NCBI GenBank assembly: GCA_030141605.1 | Contig: JAQGDQ010000052.1 | Span: 620,001-684,000 of the forward strand | Length of the DNA: 64,000 nucleotides | Origin: Tubiluchus corallicola | Lineage: Eukaryota; Priapulida; Priapulimorpha; Priapulimorphida; Tubiluchidae | Direction: 5' to 3' | Shown here: one piece after another, positions 49,200 through 61,515 of the stretch | Position numbering within the stretch: position 1 is the first letter of the stretch | Layout: the number at the start of each line of letters is the position of its first letter | The notes under the pieces: model-generated | What the model was told of the DNA's origin: nothing | The model's input: only the letters and a program-made list of their open reading frames with translations | The model's database searches: none | Made by a program: the position numbers and the translations under genes

Positions 49200-52100
49200 A
49201 GGGTATGTAACATACTATGTTACAAACTATGCTGCACATTGTTCCAAGCGAGGAATGGTAATGATTTTCATTGATGCTAACCTTAACTTTATCAGTACGG
49301 AAGATGTATTAATGTTTTTGAAAGTCATCTTCCCAGCAAATATATGTGACTGCATCATATGCTGTGTGAGATGGTGTGGAAATAACTTTCCCAAAATTGG
49401 TTGGAATAATACAACGATCCAGGTAGAAATCTTCCAACAGAAGACGACATTCACTTTTTCACTTCAATCATCGACAATCACTTTTCACACTTGGTTCCAG
49501 GTTAGCATCCTTGGCTTCCTTGTATTTCTACATTTTTCTTCGAAGATTTTCAAAATAATAGCTTGCCTTTTACTACTATGGATTGACCATTCCCATGGGA
49601 GCATAGATTTGACCTACTGAACTTAGAGCAAGCTGGGTATGTAGTTTTGTTTTATACTTGCCAAAATTTGTCAATTTTTATTTCATATTTCATTTCCAGT
49701 GCTCTCTCATCAGGCAACAAATCACAGTCTAATTTAGGTTTTTTACAGCTTTTCCTCTGTGCTATATAAGAACAGTGCCTATTACTCTTCAATCAGTGTT
49801 CATCCACTTATTTACAAAAAAATCCACAGCTGGCTCAAAGTTTACGTAATTGCTGGATGAATTCTCTGGCTTTATCTACTGTATCAACAGACTTGAAGCA
49901 TTGCAGAAATGCAGAAATTGTTAAATGTGATGTTCACTACTTCTTAATTAAAATATCCGGCATTGTCAAGTGCCAACCTCTTAACTGTAAATGAAGTCAT
50001 TCTAAACGTTTGCAAAGGTTGAATCTACCTCTCCATTTGACCACCACAAAAAAACGAAGTAATGTTCAATCAAGCTTTTGGGTGCCACAAACACTTGATT
50101 AAACATTTTGAAAATGTCTGCCATCAAAGCCAGTGGCTTCTGCCTAAAACAAAGCGAAGGCTGATAAACCTGTTCGTGAGATCTTGGCCTTGCAATATAA
50201 CTGAATTAAGTGATTCTCACTTGCAGGTGGCTGCACAATCAAATACTGGTCGTGTTTTTCCAGGCTTATTCTCATTGAATACCGGAAAGTGTGGCAAATA
50301 CCATATCATGAGTCCACTCACCTCATCACATTCTTCATTGACTGCCTCAGCATATTTCTTATGCAATAAATCATCCATGGCATCAACATAATTAGTGTGC
50401 AGCAGAGGATTTTTACCAAATCTTGCTTTAACCCATTCATCTGTTGAAGTGCCTATTGGACAAATCATCATGCATACGTTTCACTGTAATTTACAATTCA
50501 TAATGTCCATCGCAATGCGTTATTGAGTTTTCCCAAATACCAGTAGCTCTCATATAGTCATGTGACATTTATATTTCATCCGGATTAGCTTTGAATATCC
50601 AGAATTTTTCCACTTGTTTATAGAGTAAGCCTTCTTGATTAACTGACTGATTCACATGTAGGTTGTAATTGTGACTCACCACTGTTTGCACTCCCCCTAT
50701 AGGCTCATGTAATGACCTAATCAATCTTGTTTTAGCAATCTGTATTCATTGGCCCACTTTGAACTTCAAGGGAAATAAGTGTGTCTGTAACATCGTGTCT
50801 TATCAATAAGCCGAGCTCTAGATCTTATTTTGTCTTGCAGTCAACCAAGTGCAACTCCAGTCCCTTTAAACTGTCCTAATTTTCACTGTTCCACAAAGTA
50901 GCTAGACCTTGAGCATCTAACATCGATGCTGGTCTAATGAACACACAGAATATTGCATTATATCCTATGACATCAGTGACAGTAAAGCTTGTTCTCAGAG
51001 AATCATACAGCACCTGGGAACAAAATGTATTAATGGAGCAGGGATCTTAAAGTGCTAGCATTGTAACTGGACTTCTTCCCTCAACCTGGACTTGTACAAC
51101 TACCACCGGAAGCACCATCTTTTTGGCTTCTTTACTGTCTATGTTTTTGTCTTTATTTCCGCGTCAACTTGATTAAATTTGTTCTCTTCTCAGAAAACAA
51201 TCCAGCTATTCAAGGCATTCTGCAGCAAACTGGAATGTTTACGCCCACACTCACTGATATCGCATCCACGTTTGCGGCAAAATGCAGCCGTATGACACCT
51301 TTTAATAAGGTAATTGAATCACAATTCAGTGGTAACTTCAGTCTTTCTTCTCCCAAGCCATTAAATTGATTACATTGAGAGGCCAAACAATTATCACGTG
51401 AATTATAAAAAAGGCAAAATTTTTCCAATGACTTCGCTTCATTTTGCATTCTTTAGCAGCCAGATTATGCACACCATTACATGCCCTGTTTGTAGCCTCA
51501 CCAGCATTACCAAGGTTTGGAGTTTTTGCCAAGGTGGCTCTTGGCCGTGTTACCCCGCCTTCCCCTACTTTCACACGTCTCCAAAGTCTAGATGGTTTAC
51601 ATGGTCTGCTTGTAAGGGTTCTTGCTGGTTTAACAATTTTCCTTACAACATCTCTTCAGTTTTTTTAAATCTATATAGCAGTTTTCTGACTATTTGAACA
51701 AGACTGGCTTGAGTATTAATTTCGCATAAATTATTCATAGATGTAAGAGCTTCTAAAAAGCCAAAGATAAGTCTGAAAATTCCCAAAGTTCTTCAAGTTT
51801 ATGGGCTTTAATGAAGTGCCAATCATTAATCTTTTTAGCCATGCCTGCATTACTAGGAATGGACTGCCAAAATGCTCCCTCAGTAACTCTTTAGTCTGTA
51901 TAGATGCTACAGCTGGGTCCATGTAATAACAGCTATCTACTACAATTTATGCCCTTCTAGTGCATCACTGAAGCAGCCTCGGATATCTAGCAGCATCTTC
52001 GTGCATATAGTTCTCAACTCAAGCTTCAAACCTTCTTAAGAATCTCCAAAAATTTAAAACATCCCCGTAAAATATTTCCAATTCAAAAATAGGTAATTGC

Positions 52101-53510
52101 GTTGCATTGTACATTCGAAGGTGTTGGCACTGACTTTACATCGTGATGTCCATTACAGAATGTAAGTCATCGCTATTTCTTTGACATTTCGGTGGCAAAA
52201 ATTTCTGAGCTTGAGCATAAAGCTGAGGGCCTATGTTTATGTTACCATGTTGTATACCTGAAGCGCGAGCAACTTGATTTTGCAGCTCTTTTTGTTGCAA
52301 AATTTTAAGTTGTACCTCCATAAAAATTTGCCACCAGTCGTTTAGAATTTCCAATCCAAACTCACACATTACAGGAGTAGTATGCATCATATTTCTGCCA
52401 TTTGAATTCTGAATACAAACCCACGGTTTGCGAGTGCCATGGAAATGAGTAATTTTTACCTGCAGAGGAAAATTCTCAACTCCATGGATTCCTGTATAGT
52501 ACCTGTAGGGGAAATGTTTGCAAAATGTAAAATACAAGTTTAAACGTCCTTGGTCGCTACTGTCGCACACATGGGCCTCCTCTGCACTAACGAATGCAGT
52601 TTGGTATAGGCGCTAAAACTTGGGTGAAAATTGCCATTGAACGAATCTGGCCATCCTATGTCTGGGACTGCGGATAATTCATCCCTGTTAAATAGCTCAT
52701 CAGTGTTTTCCAAAAAAAACAAAAGTGTCAGCATCCAAAAACACACATTTGTTGAACTGTATTAGTCGTCAAAAGTGCAATTTAGTGAAAGTCACTTTTA
52801 ACTCCGGTCGCCTTAATAACTCCAGTTGTGTACAAATTCAATATAATCAGATATGTTGCATATTAGTTTAAAAAATATGTCAGAAATGTCTGTGGTAATT
52901 ATAGCTACCAAGCTTCTAGCAGTTCCAATTTGCCATAGATGGTATGCCAAAACAAGCGCTCCTATTGGATATTTATCATTAGTCGCCAATGTAATGTCTT
53001 TTAAAGACTGCTTCGGTTCCACTGCTGATGTCATTCCTTGAGCCATGTCAGAACTGTGAATCCATTCAGTATCCTTATTTGGGATGGACTGCACTTCGGT
53101 GGGTTTTTTAACTTTCTCTGAGACTGAACTAACTGGTGCCACATTTTGAGTCACATTCATACTCCAAATGCAGTTGTTTGATCTTCATTGTTTCTAATTT
53201 CAATGTTTTGCTTTTTAATTTTTAATTCATTTAGCCACACCTTAGAAGACGTAATACTCACTGATTGATTACTTAGTTTAGGTTTCTTGTCCGAGGTTCC
53301 TCTTGCGATGCTGTTGTGTGACGACAATTTATCACCCAGGCCTCCATTGGGAACTTTGACCGAGTGTTCCTTTCCATATAGTTTGTCATCTTTTTGGAAC
53401 TCTCTGCTGGAATGTGCTGATTCCGTAACTCCCAGCCTCTTTACTAATCTCGCTTTCAGGCCAGCAGCAGATAAACCTCTATCAATGCTAAATCTGTTTT
53501 AACACCTGAA
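49200..53510 (-). mobile_element. BEL/Pao LTR retrotransposon relic
   Basis: Minus strand, 5' to 3': an N-terminal SAP-like and coiled-coil region (53510-53160), gag core at 52090-51730 (PIFELEIFYGDVLNFWRFLR then KELLREHFGSPFLVMQAWLK), a decayed cysteine cluster (51430-51210), a protease region at 51120-51060 with VVVVQVQVEGRSPVTMLAL followed by DPCSINTFCS, RT start at 50440-50217 (WVKARFGKNPLLHTNYVDAM then MIWYLPHFPVFNENKPGKTR and VFDCAA), RT continuing at 50140 (MADIFKMFNQVFVAPK), and IKLRLASMKIITIPRLEQCA at about 49300-49227. FGKNP...Y..A, WYLPHH.V and TIPRLEL are hallmarks of BEL/Pao. Many stops; no RNase H end or integrase seen. Confidence 0.85.
52136..53510 (-). pseudogene. BEL/Pao gag N-terminal region with SAP-like motif
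   Basis: At 53503-53430 the frame reads FSIDRGLSAAGLKARLVKRL, a helix-turn-helix pattern like a SAP DNA-binding module. A charged coiled-coil-like stretch (NELKIKKQNIEIRNNEDQ) follows. Frames at 53160-52813 and 52570-52136 carry further low-complexity helical sequence (VQLKILQQKELQNQVARAS). They precede the recognisable gag core, but the piece at 52746-52540 could be unrelated. Confidence 0.45.
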
Positions 53511-54169
53511 TGGTCTTTTCCTCTAAAATGGTTTCCATAAACAATTCAGTCACTAACCAGGATGCATCAATTATATTGGCTGCTTGTTTGCTGGTTGGCT
53601 TCACTGATTGATTCCAGCATACACGTTGCCGTTGTGGATAGGTTTGAAAACTGGTCAGCGTTTCATATCTGTATTTTCACCAAGTGTCCGAAAGAAGCAT
53701 ATTAAACTGTTGCATCTATAAACTAACATAAATAAAAACTCTTAAATTGACTTTTAACGTTTAATATGTGATTTCTCTCCAACGTATATGTGACGGTTTG
53801 TGGGAATAAACTAATATATTATAATTGATCTAGGGTAATTTAGTATCAAAGTCTCAAATTTAAATTTACTTACATGTCAGGGTAATTATTTCTACTAATT
53901 TCATCACCAAGCGTTTGGGTTCATGTTGGGGCAATTCTCCTATAGGACTCGATTATTTTAGTAAATATAATCATTGAGTTGTTAATCGTAAAATGTTTTC
54001 ACAAACTTTGAAATAGAACTAATAAACACCTGGACACACAAATTATACAGTATATTGTTGAACGAGAACAAGGCAAAGAACAATTGTACTTATGGGAGAA
54101 AATAATACCTACTGGGCCCAGATTTAACAAGTAGCAAGGAGTATACTCATGTTTATACGTAGTTCCTGA

Positions 54170-54850
54170 TGGCCGGCTCTTCCAGGATGCACCAAGGACG
54201 GTTCACAGTCCCAAATCCACGAACCTCTACTGGAATAAGTAGGATTCTCCACTATGTTGCCGATCTATGAGTTCTGACGCTCCACAAGGAGTTTAACCTG
54301 GAATCGTAGTCGTATCTCTGCGTCTCCTCTACCGCCGAATAGCGTAACCAGGAGGTTGCGGACTCCACCACTATGTAAACACTCCACCAATGTTCCGAAA
54401 GTTTCAGAATCTCTCACAGGGTGGGTTATCCAAGAGCTCCTCTAAGTGAAGAAGTATGACGAGGTAATTACCTCACTCCTGAGTCGTGCTGGTGCTATGC
54501 AAAGGTTGTCGATACAACATTGTGAATTTAACTATTGTCTCTCACAAAACATCACCTCGTCATTGAGGCCAAAATAAAACTCATAGACAAAACGTGTCTC
54601 AAACATATGACGAACAGAAGAAAGGTACCAACTATGTCGAGCAGGTAAAAACGGCCTGGATAGACATCCGTTCAACACAAAATTCGGTACCTGAATGAAG
54701 TCGGCAAACATTAGCCTAGATAGAATGACCTTGTATATAATGCATAATATCCAATGGCTTCTATACTGTTCAAAATCTTATAGTGATGAATGGCCCTGTA
54801 TATCGGCCAGTTAGCTAGCGGTCATGCATCGCATGGCCGTGGCAGTATAT
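54170..54850 (-). mobile_element. Possible 5' LTR and leader of the BEL element
   Basis: A block of more balanced base composition upstream of the BEL gag. On the minus strand it has TATATACAAGG-like and TTTTATTTTGG signals and ends near TGTTTACA followed by TGGTGGAGTCCGCAACC, which could be a primer-binding site. No second LTR copy was found downstream, so this is a guess from position and composition. Confidence 0.28.
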
Positions 54851-55002
54851 TTTATAGATCTATCATTGCTCAGCATCTGGTATTAACTGCCTACCTATTG
54901 CTTAGTTAAATTTAGTTTAACTATTTCGGGCATGTGGCACCACAGTACTGTAGTGTTTAATTGTGATAAAATTAATAAAGTCAAAATCCTCAACACAGGG
55001 GT

Positions 55003-56698
55003 ACAAACTGTAATACAATTTTGATTTTCCAGTACAATATGGTTTCAAGTACCCTCAACCAAAAATCGACCAAAATCGGAATTGGTACTTTTGAGGTAAC
55101 GTACCTAAGTTACTCCTAAACAATCAAGCCTAGATAAGAAATATGTATTACTGACCGAACAAAAGGGACAAGACAGGATTCCAAAAAATGGTCATTTTTC
55201 ATCTATGATATCATAATAAATAATATTGCTACAGCACTGTGTGCCAGTCAAGGTGGTGACCAACTTCATCAATGTAGTGGTTGACTATTAATTGAACATG
55301 ACTCTGACCTGTTGTCCTTATGTTCACCTCTACTATCAAGAACTTTTTATCGATCTCTATTTAGCAGACAATGTTGAGACCTTCGCGCCAAAAGATTGCC
55401 ATGGTCAACTACCAATAGAACTTTGCAGAACTCTCTCCTCTGCTGGATTGGGATCCTGAGAATATGGATGCAGTCTGTGGTGGAATGTCATGGAGTAAAT
55501 CCAGCTTGTTTAGATACAGTAATCAGGTACGAGATTAGATGAGATGAGTATGAGAACCTTTGTTTTTTTCAAAAATGAGGAGGTGAAGCCATATTTCCAG
55601 TTGATAAAAATATGCAGAGTGAGAAGACCATATCAATCTGCAGAAGAATAAATCAACTGGACACTGGAATACATCTTATAATATCAAACAGTCAATAACT
55701 CCAAAGACAGTCAATATCAGTTAAAAGCAGACTTCATATGTAACATATGATCAGTGTTGAGATTGTCCTCTCCAATCATTTGGTTTAAGTCGCATTCATT
55801 GCTCAATATTGAGCCCGTACAAATGATGACTGGAGTATTTAGTTGCAATGCTAAAATAGAGACTTGCACTGAAATGACGCCTGCGTGTGGCTTTTCGGAC
55901 TTTTTTGTTTACTTATAGATGATGCAAGTCTTCCTTCCGACTGCTACAAAGACACGTAACGCCCTTTTTCTGCCTCAGCTAATTGTTGCTAATTCGCATT
56001 AGGTTCTACAAAAAATAGCCCAGTGTCATCTAGCTTATTGAAAGTTACAGCTAGCTTCCAGATAGTGCCAAACAGATGTGATACCTAATCACAACAAATA
56101 ATTGCTTGAATGAACAGTATCGGATCAGCCACCCTGTCACCCAAGTGTCCTCTAATATTAAAATGTCCCATTGAATCTTTGCACAGCAGAATATAATTGT
56201 GTCTGCAGAGATATATCATACACCAACTCGTCCCACCTGCTCGAATGTGATCAACTGTACTGTCAAGTCAGTGGAAATAATGTGAATGAAAATGAATGGA
56301 TATCAATATGTAAGTGACATTGAAAGTCATTGTAATTGATATTTATTAAGTACTGATATAAAAAAGTTCCAGTTCCCATTTTCGACAACAACAAATCAGT
56401 GATATTCTTAAATACATCATAATAGTATTGAAGTCACAATGACATCATAGGTGAAAAATGACAACATTTTTGGAATCCTCTGGTGCATTTTCCTATCAAT
56501 CAGTAATACATAATTTTCACCTGAGCTCAGTGGTTTAATCGTTTAAGAGATATAACAGATTTTTAGCTCCTTCAGGAATCGTCTTGAATTTATGCATATA
56601 TCTCAAAAGTACCAAACTCAATTTTGGCTGATTTTTATTGATGGTACTAAAGCCACATTCTTATAGAATCCATTGAGAAATATTCTGTTACAATTTGT
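55003..56698. mobile_element. Non-autonomous DNA transposon with long diverged terminal inverted repeats
   Basis: 55003-55225 and 56390-56698 are inverted copies: shared ACAAA.TGTAA, GGTACTTTTGAG (55086) against its complement at 56607, ATGTATTACTGA (55142; complement near 56504), AGGATTCCAAAAA and TCATTTTTCA.CTATGAT.TCAT. The arms are 220-300 bp with many substitutions. The 1.2 kb between them has no recognisable transposase. Superfamily unknown; target duplication not clear. Confidence 0.65.
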
Positions 56699-57776
56699 TC
56701 TAGAGTACTTGTTATCTGCCTATTAGAAGAAATCAACGAAGAATGTGTCCAAGTGTCTGGCGCGCAAACTGCTGTGACCAAGTTGCCTGTTCCTTAGCTA
56801 ACATCTCTTCGCTGATCATAAATTTCCTTGCAACAATGGATATGCCGAGAACTATGCCAGTATGGCATATCTTGAAGCAAAGTGTTTTTTACCCAATTAG
56901 TATCGTAAGCATTCAACCAAACAATTGTCATTCAAAGTCTACAGTACAGCTTGTGTACAACTAGCCATGTAATTAGCTGAATTAGGCTTCCTTTGTGTGC
57001 GTGTGTATAATAACTTTTCTGTGCCAAAGTCTAGCTAGATAGCCAGATGTCACATAGCGCTGACAATTGCTATGTTTCTCCCTTGATCCATTCATTATTG
57101 AGGATGACCATGAGGACGATAATTTAGTATGACTAAAGTCTATCCGTATTGCACTTAATGTATAACGTATTGGTGTGCGTGCGTGCAACCGTGACCGTGT
57201 CTTGTGTTGTTAACAAGCTCTGCAGATTTTGCTAATTTTATAAAGTAATTTTATGTTTAACATGATAAAAGTGATACCATTTTGTGTGTAAATATCTACA
57301 GAAGAAGAAGGTAATAAACGTTTGCACTTATACAGTTGGATTTAGATATTAAAAGTGAAAAATTGTTGAAATTCTTCAAGTTCTATTGCAAATCGACAAT
57401 TCATGGTCACCGTACCTAGTTGAGGCTATTGTGTCATTGATTAGACCTTAATTGGTCTATTCACCTGTCAACAAGAACATTCAGGTAGATAGCAACGCAA
57501 ACTGGTCCTACAATGGGAGAAAGGAAAAGCTGCGCTCTATGTAGATATGAGGATACATATATTTGGATACGTTGCATGCTGCAGATGAGTGAGAACATTT
57601 CTTTTATTGTTTTTACAAAGTACTTTTGCTAATTTTTGCTTTTGAAAACTTTGAAGGTATAATAGACTGGTTACCATTTGCAACGTATTTCCCATATACC
57701 TGCATATACTAAGGTCACGCTGAAATAATATAGAAATAGACTGGTTCACTTCCCCTATTTCTGATACCTGCATTAT
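56699..57776. other. Stretch between the long-TIR element and the LINE
   Basis: No gene identified. The last few hundred bases may be the 5' UTR of the LINE. Earlier NBAS exons, which should lie upstream of 61.5 kb, were looked for here and not found. Confidence 0.3.
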
Positions 57777-58544
57777 TTGTTGAATATGTCTGACAAACCG
57801 AAGAGTATCGATGAGCTGTGTGCATGTGACCGTAAGAAGCTGAAAGCCATTACGAAGGACGATATGATAGAAATCATACTGGCTGCCCCCCCTTCGGCCG
57901 CTTCTGGTGGTGCCGATTCAGCTGTGTTGAAACGCCTGGATGAACTATCTAATAATATTAACACTAAATTTCAAAATCTGGAGGAAAAATTGTCCCAAAA
58001 GATTGAAGACAAACATTCTGAATTAAAGACTGAAGTGAATGTCTTGCGTCAAGTTGTTAAAAATCAACAACGGTTTTTGGAGCAGGTTGACGGTCGTCTC
58101 CGAAACCAGAACTTAATTATGATGGGCTTAAGTGAAAATGAGGATATCGATGGTGCTAATTCCGACGATGATAAGATAAGGAAAATTCTTGATGTAGTGG
58201 ATGTGGAAGCTGCTGTCGTCTCATACAAGAGACTCGGTACAGCTACGAATGGCCGTGATCGTCCTGTGTTGGTCATTGTTGAAAATCATGACCAAAGGGA
58301 CAATGTCGTGAAGAATGCTAATAAGCTTCAATCGTCTGCCAATGCTGCTGTGAAAAAAGTCAGAGTGAAGCGAGACACCCACCCTGCAGTTCGTGCCGAA
58401 TGGAAGCGGCTATTTGACGCTGAGAAGTGCGAACGTGACAAACCTGAAAACCGGGGATGCCATATTGAGTTTGACAAGAAAAAGCGTAAGATCACCCGGG
58501 ACGGTGTTGTTATTGATAGTTGGCAACCAATGTCTTTTTTGTAA
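57777..58544 (+). CDS. LINE ORF1 protein (nucleic-acid-binding, coiled coil), intact frame
   Basis: 255 residues with no break. Residues about 50-115 form a predicted coiled coil (LDELSNNINTKFQNLEEKLS then ELKTEVNVLRQVV). Next is an RRM-like stretch starting NQNLIMMGLSENEDIDG with VVSYKRLGT and RPVLVIVE, then a basic C-terminal part (VKRDTHPAVRAEWKRLF). Order and length suit ORF1 proteins of L1/RTE-like non-LTR retrotransposons, which trimerise and coat the element RNA. The stop lies 24 bases inside the start of ORF2, in another frame, as in many two-ORF LINEs. Being uninterrupted while ORF2 is broken suggests a fairly recent insertion. Confidence 0.72.
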   Translation: MLNMSDKPKSIDELCACDRKKLKAITKDDMIEIILAAPPSAASGGADSAVLKRLDELSNNINTKFQNLEEKLSQKIEDKHSELKTEVNVLRQVVKNQQRFLEQVDGRLRNQNLIMMGLSENEDIDGANSDDDKIRKILDVVDVEAAVVSYKRLGTATNGRDRPVLVIVENHDQRDNVVKNANKLQSSANAAVKKVRVKRDTHPAVRAEWKRLFDAEKCERDKPENRGCHIEFDKKKRKITRDGVVIDSWQPMSFL

Positions 58545-60853
58545 ACAATCGAGATAGTTGCACTGAACTCCGTATTACACATTGGAACATTAATGCTGTG
58601 AAAAATAAACTGGAGATCGACTTTGTTCGCCAAAGTTTATGTAAATCTGATATGATATTCTTAAATGAAATCAAAACTCCGTTGAAGTTCACAATGCCTG
58701 GGTATAAAACTCTCCGAACTAATCAAGCAGCTGGTCACCGTGGTGGTTGTGCTATACTGATTTCAAATGTGCTAGCCTCTTCGATTCAATCGGTCGAATT
58801 TGGTTCCGATGTTATTGTGCTACGCCTCAATAATATACCTGCTATTGTTTTTGTATGTGTTTATCTCACGCCATCTGACTCTCATTACCACTCACTTGAA
58901 TGCTTAGCAAAAATCAACGAAGTTATGATGTCCAACCCTCATGATCAATTTGTGATACTTGGTGATTTGAATGCCCGTTACGGGCCTGCTATTAACAAAT
59001 TTTTACGTAATGTTAGTGACAGTGGTGCATGATATCTTGCTTCCGAGGATTCGATTGGATCCCCGAATGAAAATGCCAAAGTTGTTTATAATTCTTTTAA
59101 CTCTTTAATCGTTGTAAATAACATTCAGTATAAAGGCAGAACATTTAAAAGTAATCTAACGTATAGAAAACGTGAGAATTGGATTTCTGAATTAGACTAT
59201 TGTCTTATTTCTCCTGCACTAATCGATAGTGTTGTCAATTTCACTGTCAATCAAGACTTATGATTACCTTCGAATCATGCCCCTCTGTCTGTGATTTTTG
59301 ATATCAACATGTTATCTCGTGGACCCTTACCTCACAATCTTCTTATCAGATCCGAAGCCTTAGGTGCTCATGCAGCTGAAGTTAAAACTCCAAACCGCAA
59401 ACATTGTAGCCGTCAGATCCGTATTGCTGAAACAGACTGTGTCGAATTTCAGAGAGTGATGTCTTCAGTTGAACCTCCTGATGATGTGGATGATGTAAAT
59501 AGTTGTGTTACTGATATTAATAATGTTTTCCGTGACAAACTGATTAGATGTAAAGCTCCGAATCGTCTCATCAATCGTTATCAGCCGACGGATCGTTGGC
59601 GCCGTATGCTCGAGCTCAATGATTCTAAGGAAATATGGAATGCCACAGACTGGAAAGGAAACACGATTGAATCTGAATCCTTTGAATCTCCAACTAGCGA
59701 AGAATTCAAACGTCATTTCGAGGATCTTCTCAACCCAGATCGTGATGGTCCAGAGGACTTATTATCACTGTGCGATGGTCCAAGTATCCTGTGTTTTGTT
59801 CTGAATTTCATATTCTTTTCGCGATCTTTCCCAATTCCGTGGTGCTTTAGCCGCCTTGTTACTATTTTTAAGAGAGGATCTCGTAAGGACTGCGATAATT
59901 ACCGCGGTTTGTCAATCATGGATTCCCTTGCGAAAATATACGATCGAATTTTGTGCAAACGTTGAGAGATGTGGTTCAAACCCGATAGGGAGCAGGCTGG
60001 CGCCCAAAAGGGTAGATCCTGCATTGAGTGGATTGTGACTCTAAGACTATTAATGGACTATGTACTGTTTAAAAAGAGGAAATTATATATCGTTTTCGTA
60101 GACTTCTCGAAAGCTTACGATAGAGTTCCACGTTCTGGTTTGATTAGGGCCTTGAGAGCTCTTGGCTGTGGTCTTGTGATGCTTTCTGCTCTTGCTGCCA
60201 TGTATGTGAATACGCAGCTGGTCCTTGGTGCTGCCGTTATTGGTGTTACATTAGGTGTGAAGCAGGGTTCTCCGTCATCCTGTTTCCTCTTCACACTGTA
60301 TATTAACCCTCTTATTCGTGAATTAAAGTCTAGATGTGGTCTCGATGGTTTCCTAGGAAATTTACACTGTTTGATGTTGATGGATGATACAATCTTATTG
60401 TCAACATCTAGAGAAGGTATTATTCAAAAACTCAGTATCCTTATTGAGTTCTGTGATCAATCCGGTATGAAGGTGAACTTAAAAAAGACTAAATTTATGG
60501 TTATTAATGGCGATGCTGTTGATCGTCTGGACCTCGTAGTGAACCCCCTTACTGTTAATCACTGTGACTATTACGTTTACCTCGGTGCTGTCTTTAGCTC
60601 AATAGGAAAATTTAAACCCGCTCTGGAAAAACACTGCGAAGACAAATATTGTCACGTACTGAAGTTCGTGTCATTTATTTCTAAGAATTCAGCTTATCCT
60701 TTTGCAGTTAAGAAGTTAGTTTTAAATGCCGCGCTACTTGCTGCAATTACTTACGGATGTGAGTCTTGGCTATGCAATGTCCTTAATCCTATTCAAGGGA
60801 TGTATATTAGTGTTATTAAATGTTTACTCGGTGTGCGACGTACAACTGCTATA
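58520..60853 (+). pseudogene. LINE ORF2: AP endonuclease and reverse transcriptase, broken
   Basis: Endonuclease landmarks: ITHWNINAVKNKLEIDFV, MIFLNEIKT, VILGDLNARYG, SELDYCLIS and, after a stop, SNHAPLSVIF. RT landmarks: FSRLVTIFKRGSRKDCDNYR, REQAGAQKGRSCIEWIVTLR, FVDFSKAYDRVPRSGLIRAL, GVKQGSPSSCFLFTLYINPL, the catalytic CLMLMDDTILLST with Met where YADD has Ala-preceding Tyr/Phe, LKKTKFMVINGDAVDRLD and YLGAVFS. Breaks: stops at about 59030, 59261 and 59963. About 40 residues are missing near 59780 (GPSILCF runs straight into the segment before FSRLV). Coding similarity ends at GVRRTT, exactly where a MITE begins (60854). The MDD-type active site marks one particular LINE lineage; clade not assigned. 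Confidence 0.85.
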
Positions 60854-61481
60854 ATAGGTAAAATGTTGATTGCCAACGCAATTTTATATTTTCTTTGCTG
60901 ATTAAAGAATTATCTACACCTATCTGATGGTTTAACTCAGGGACGTTAAACGAATTTACTCAAATGTAACTTAACTATATACGATGTGATACAATTTCCA
61001 ACAGACTCCTTTATACACTTTGGTACTGATGCGCGGATATTAACTACACTGTACTGTATATTTAATGTAACTTTCCCGGTCATGTGCACCTCGTATAGAT
61101 AAATGTTTTTACTGTAGTAATATGTTTATCGATCGCAGCTTAGTTATTTATGAATCATTATGATAAACAAATTTGTGTTCCGTAACTAGCAGCCATCTAT
61201 GTATACAGTACTGAATGCACTGAATCACTTAATAATTTTAATTCTTAAGGATACTTTTTCTTTTATTGCATAAATTGTGTATGTCCAGTGTCGTTTTTGT
61301 GAATCAAAATAATTTATCGTATTGTATTGTGTCGTCTGTTGGAAATTGTATCACATCGTATAGTTGTCATATCAGTAAATTCGTTTAACGTCCCTGAGTT
61401 AAACCATCAGATAGGTGTAGATAATTCTTTAATCAGCAAAGAAAATATAAAATTGGTGTTGAAAATCAACATTTTACCTAT
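60854..61481. mobile_element. MITE with 150-bp terminal inverted repeats, inserted at the LINE end
   Basis: 60854-61006 and 61334-61481 are near-identical inverted copies: ATAGGTAAAATGTTGATT at the outer edge, ATTATCTACACCTATCTGAT and TTAAACGAATTTACT inside, CAATTTCCAACAGAC at the inner edge. Flanking TA on both sides (60852-60853 and 61482-61483) fits a Tc1/mariner-type TA duplication. The 327-bp middle is non-coding. High arm similarity indicates a young insertion. The 5' flank is LINE coding sequence, but the 3' flank is not. Confidence 0.78.
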
Positions 61482-61515
61482 TAATATTTGACAGTATTCC
61501 ATTTGTTTAATTCAG

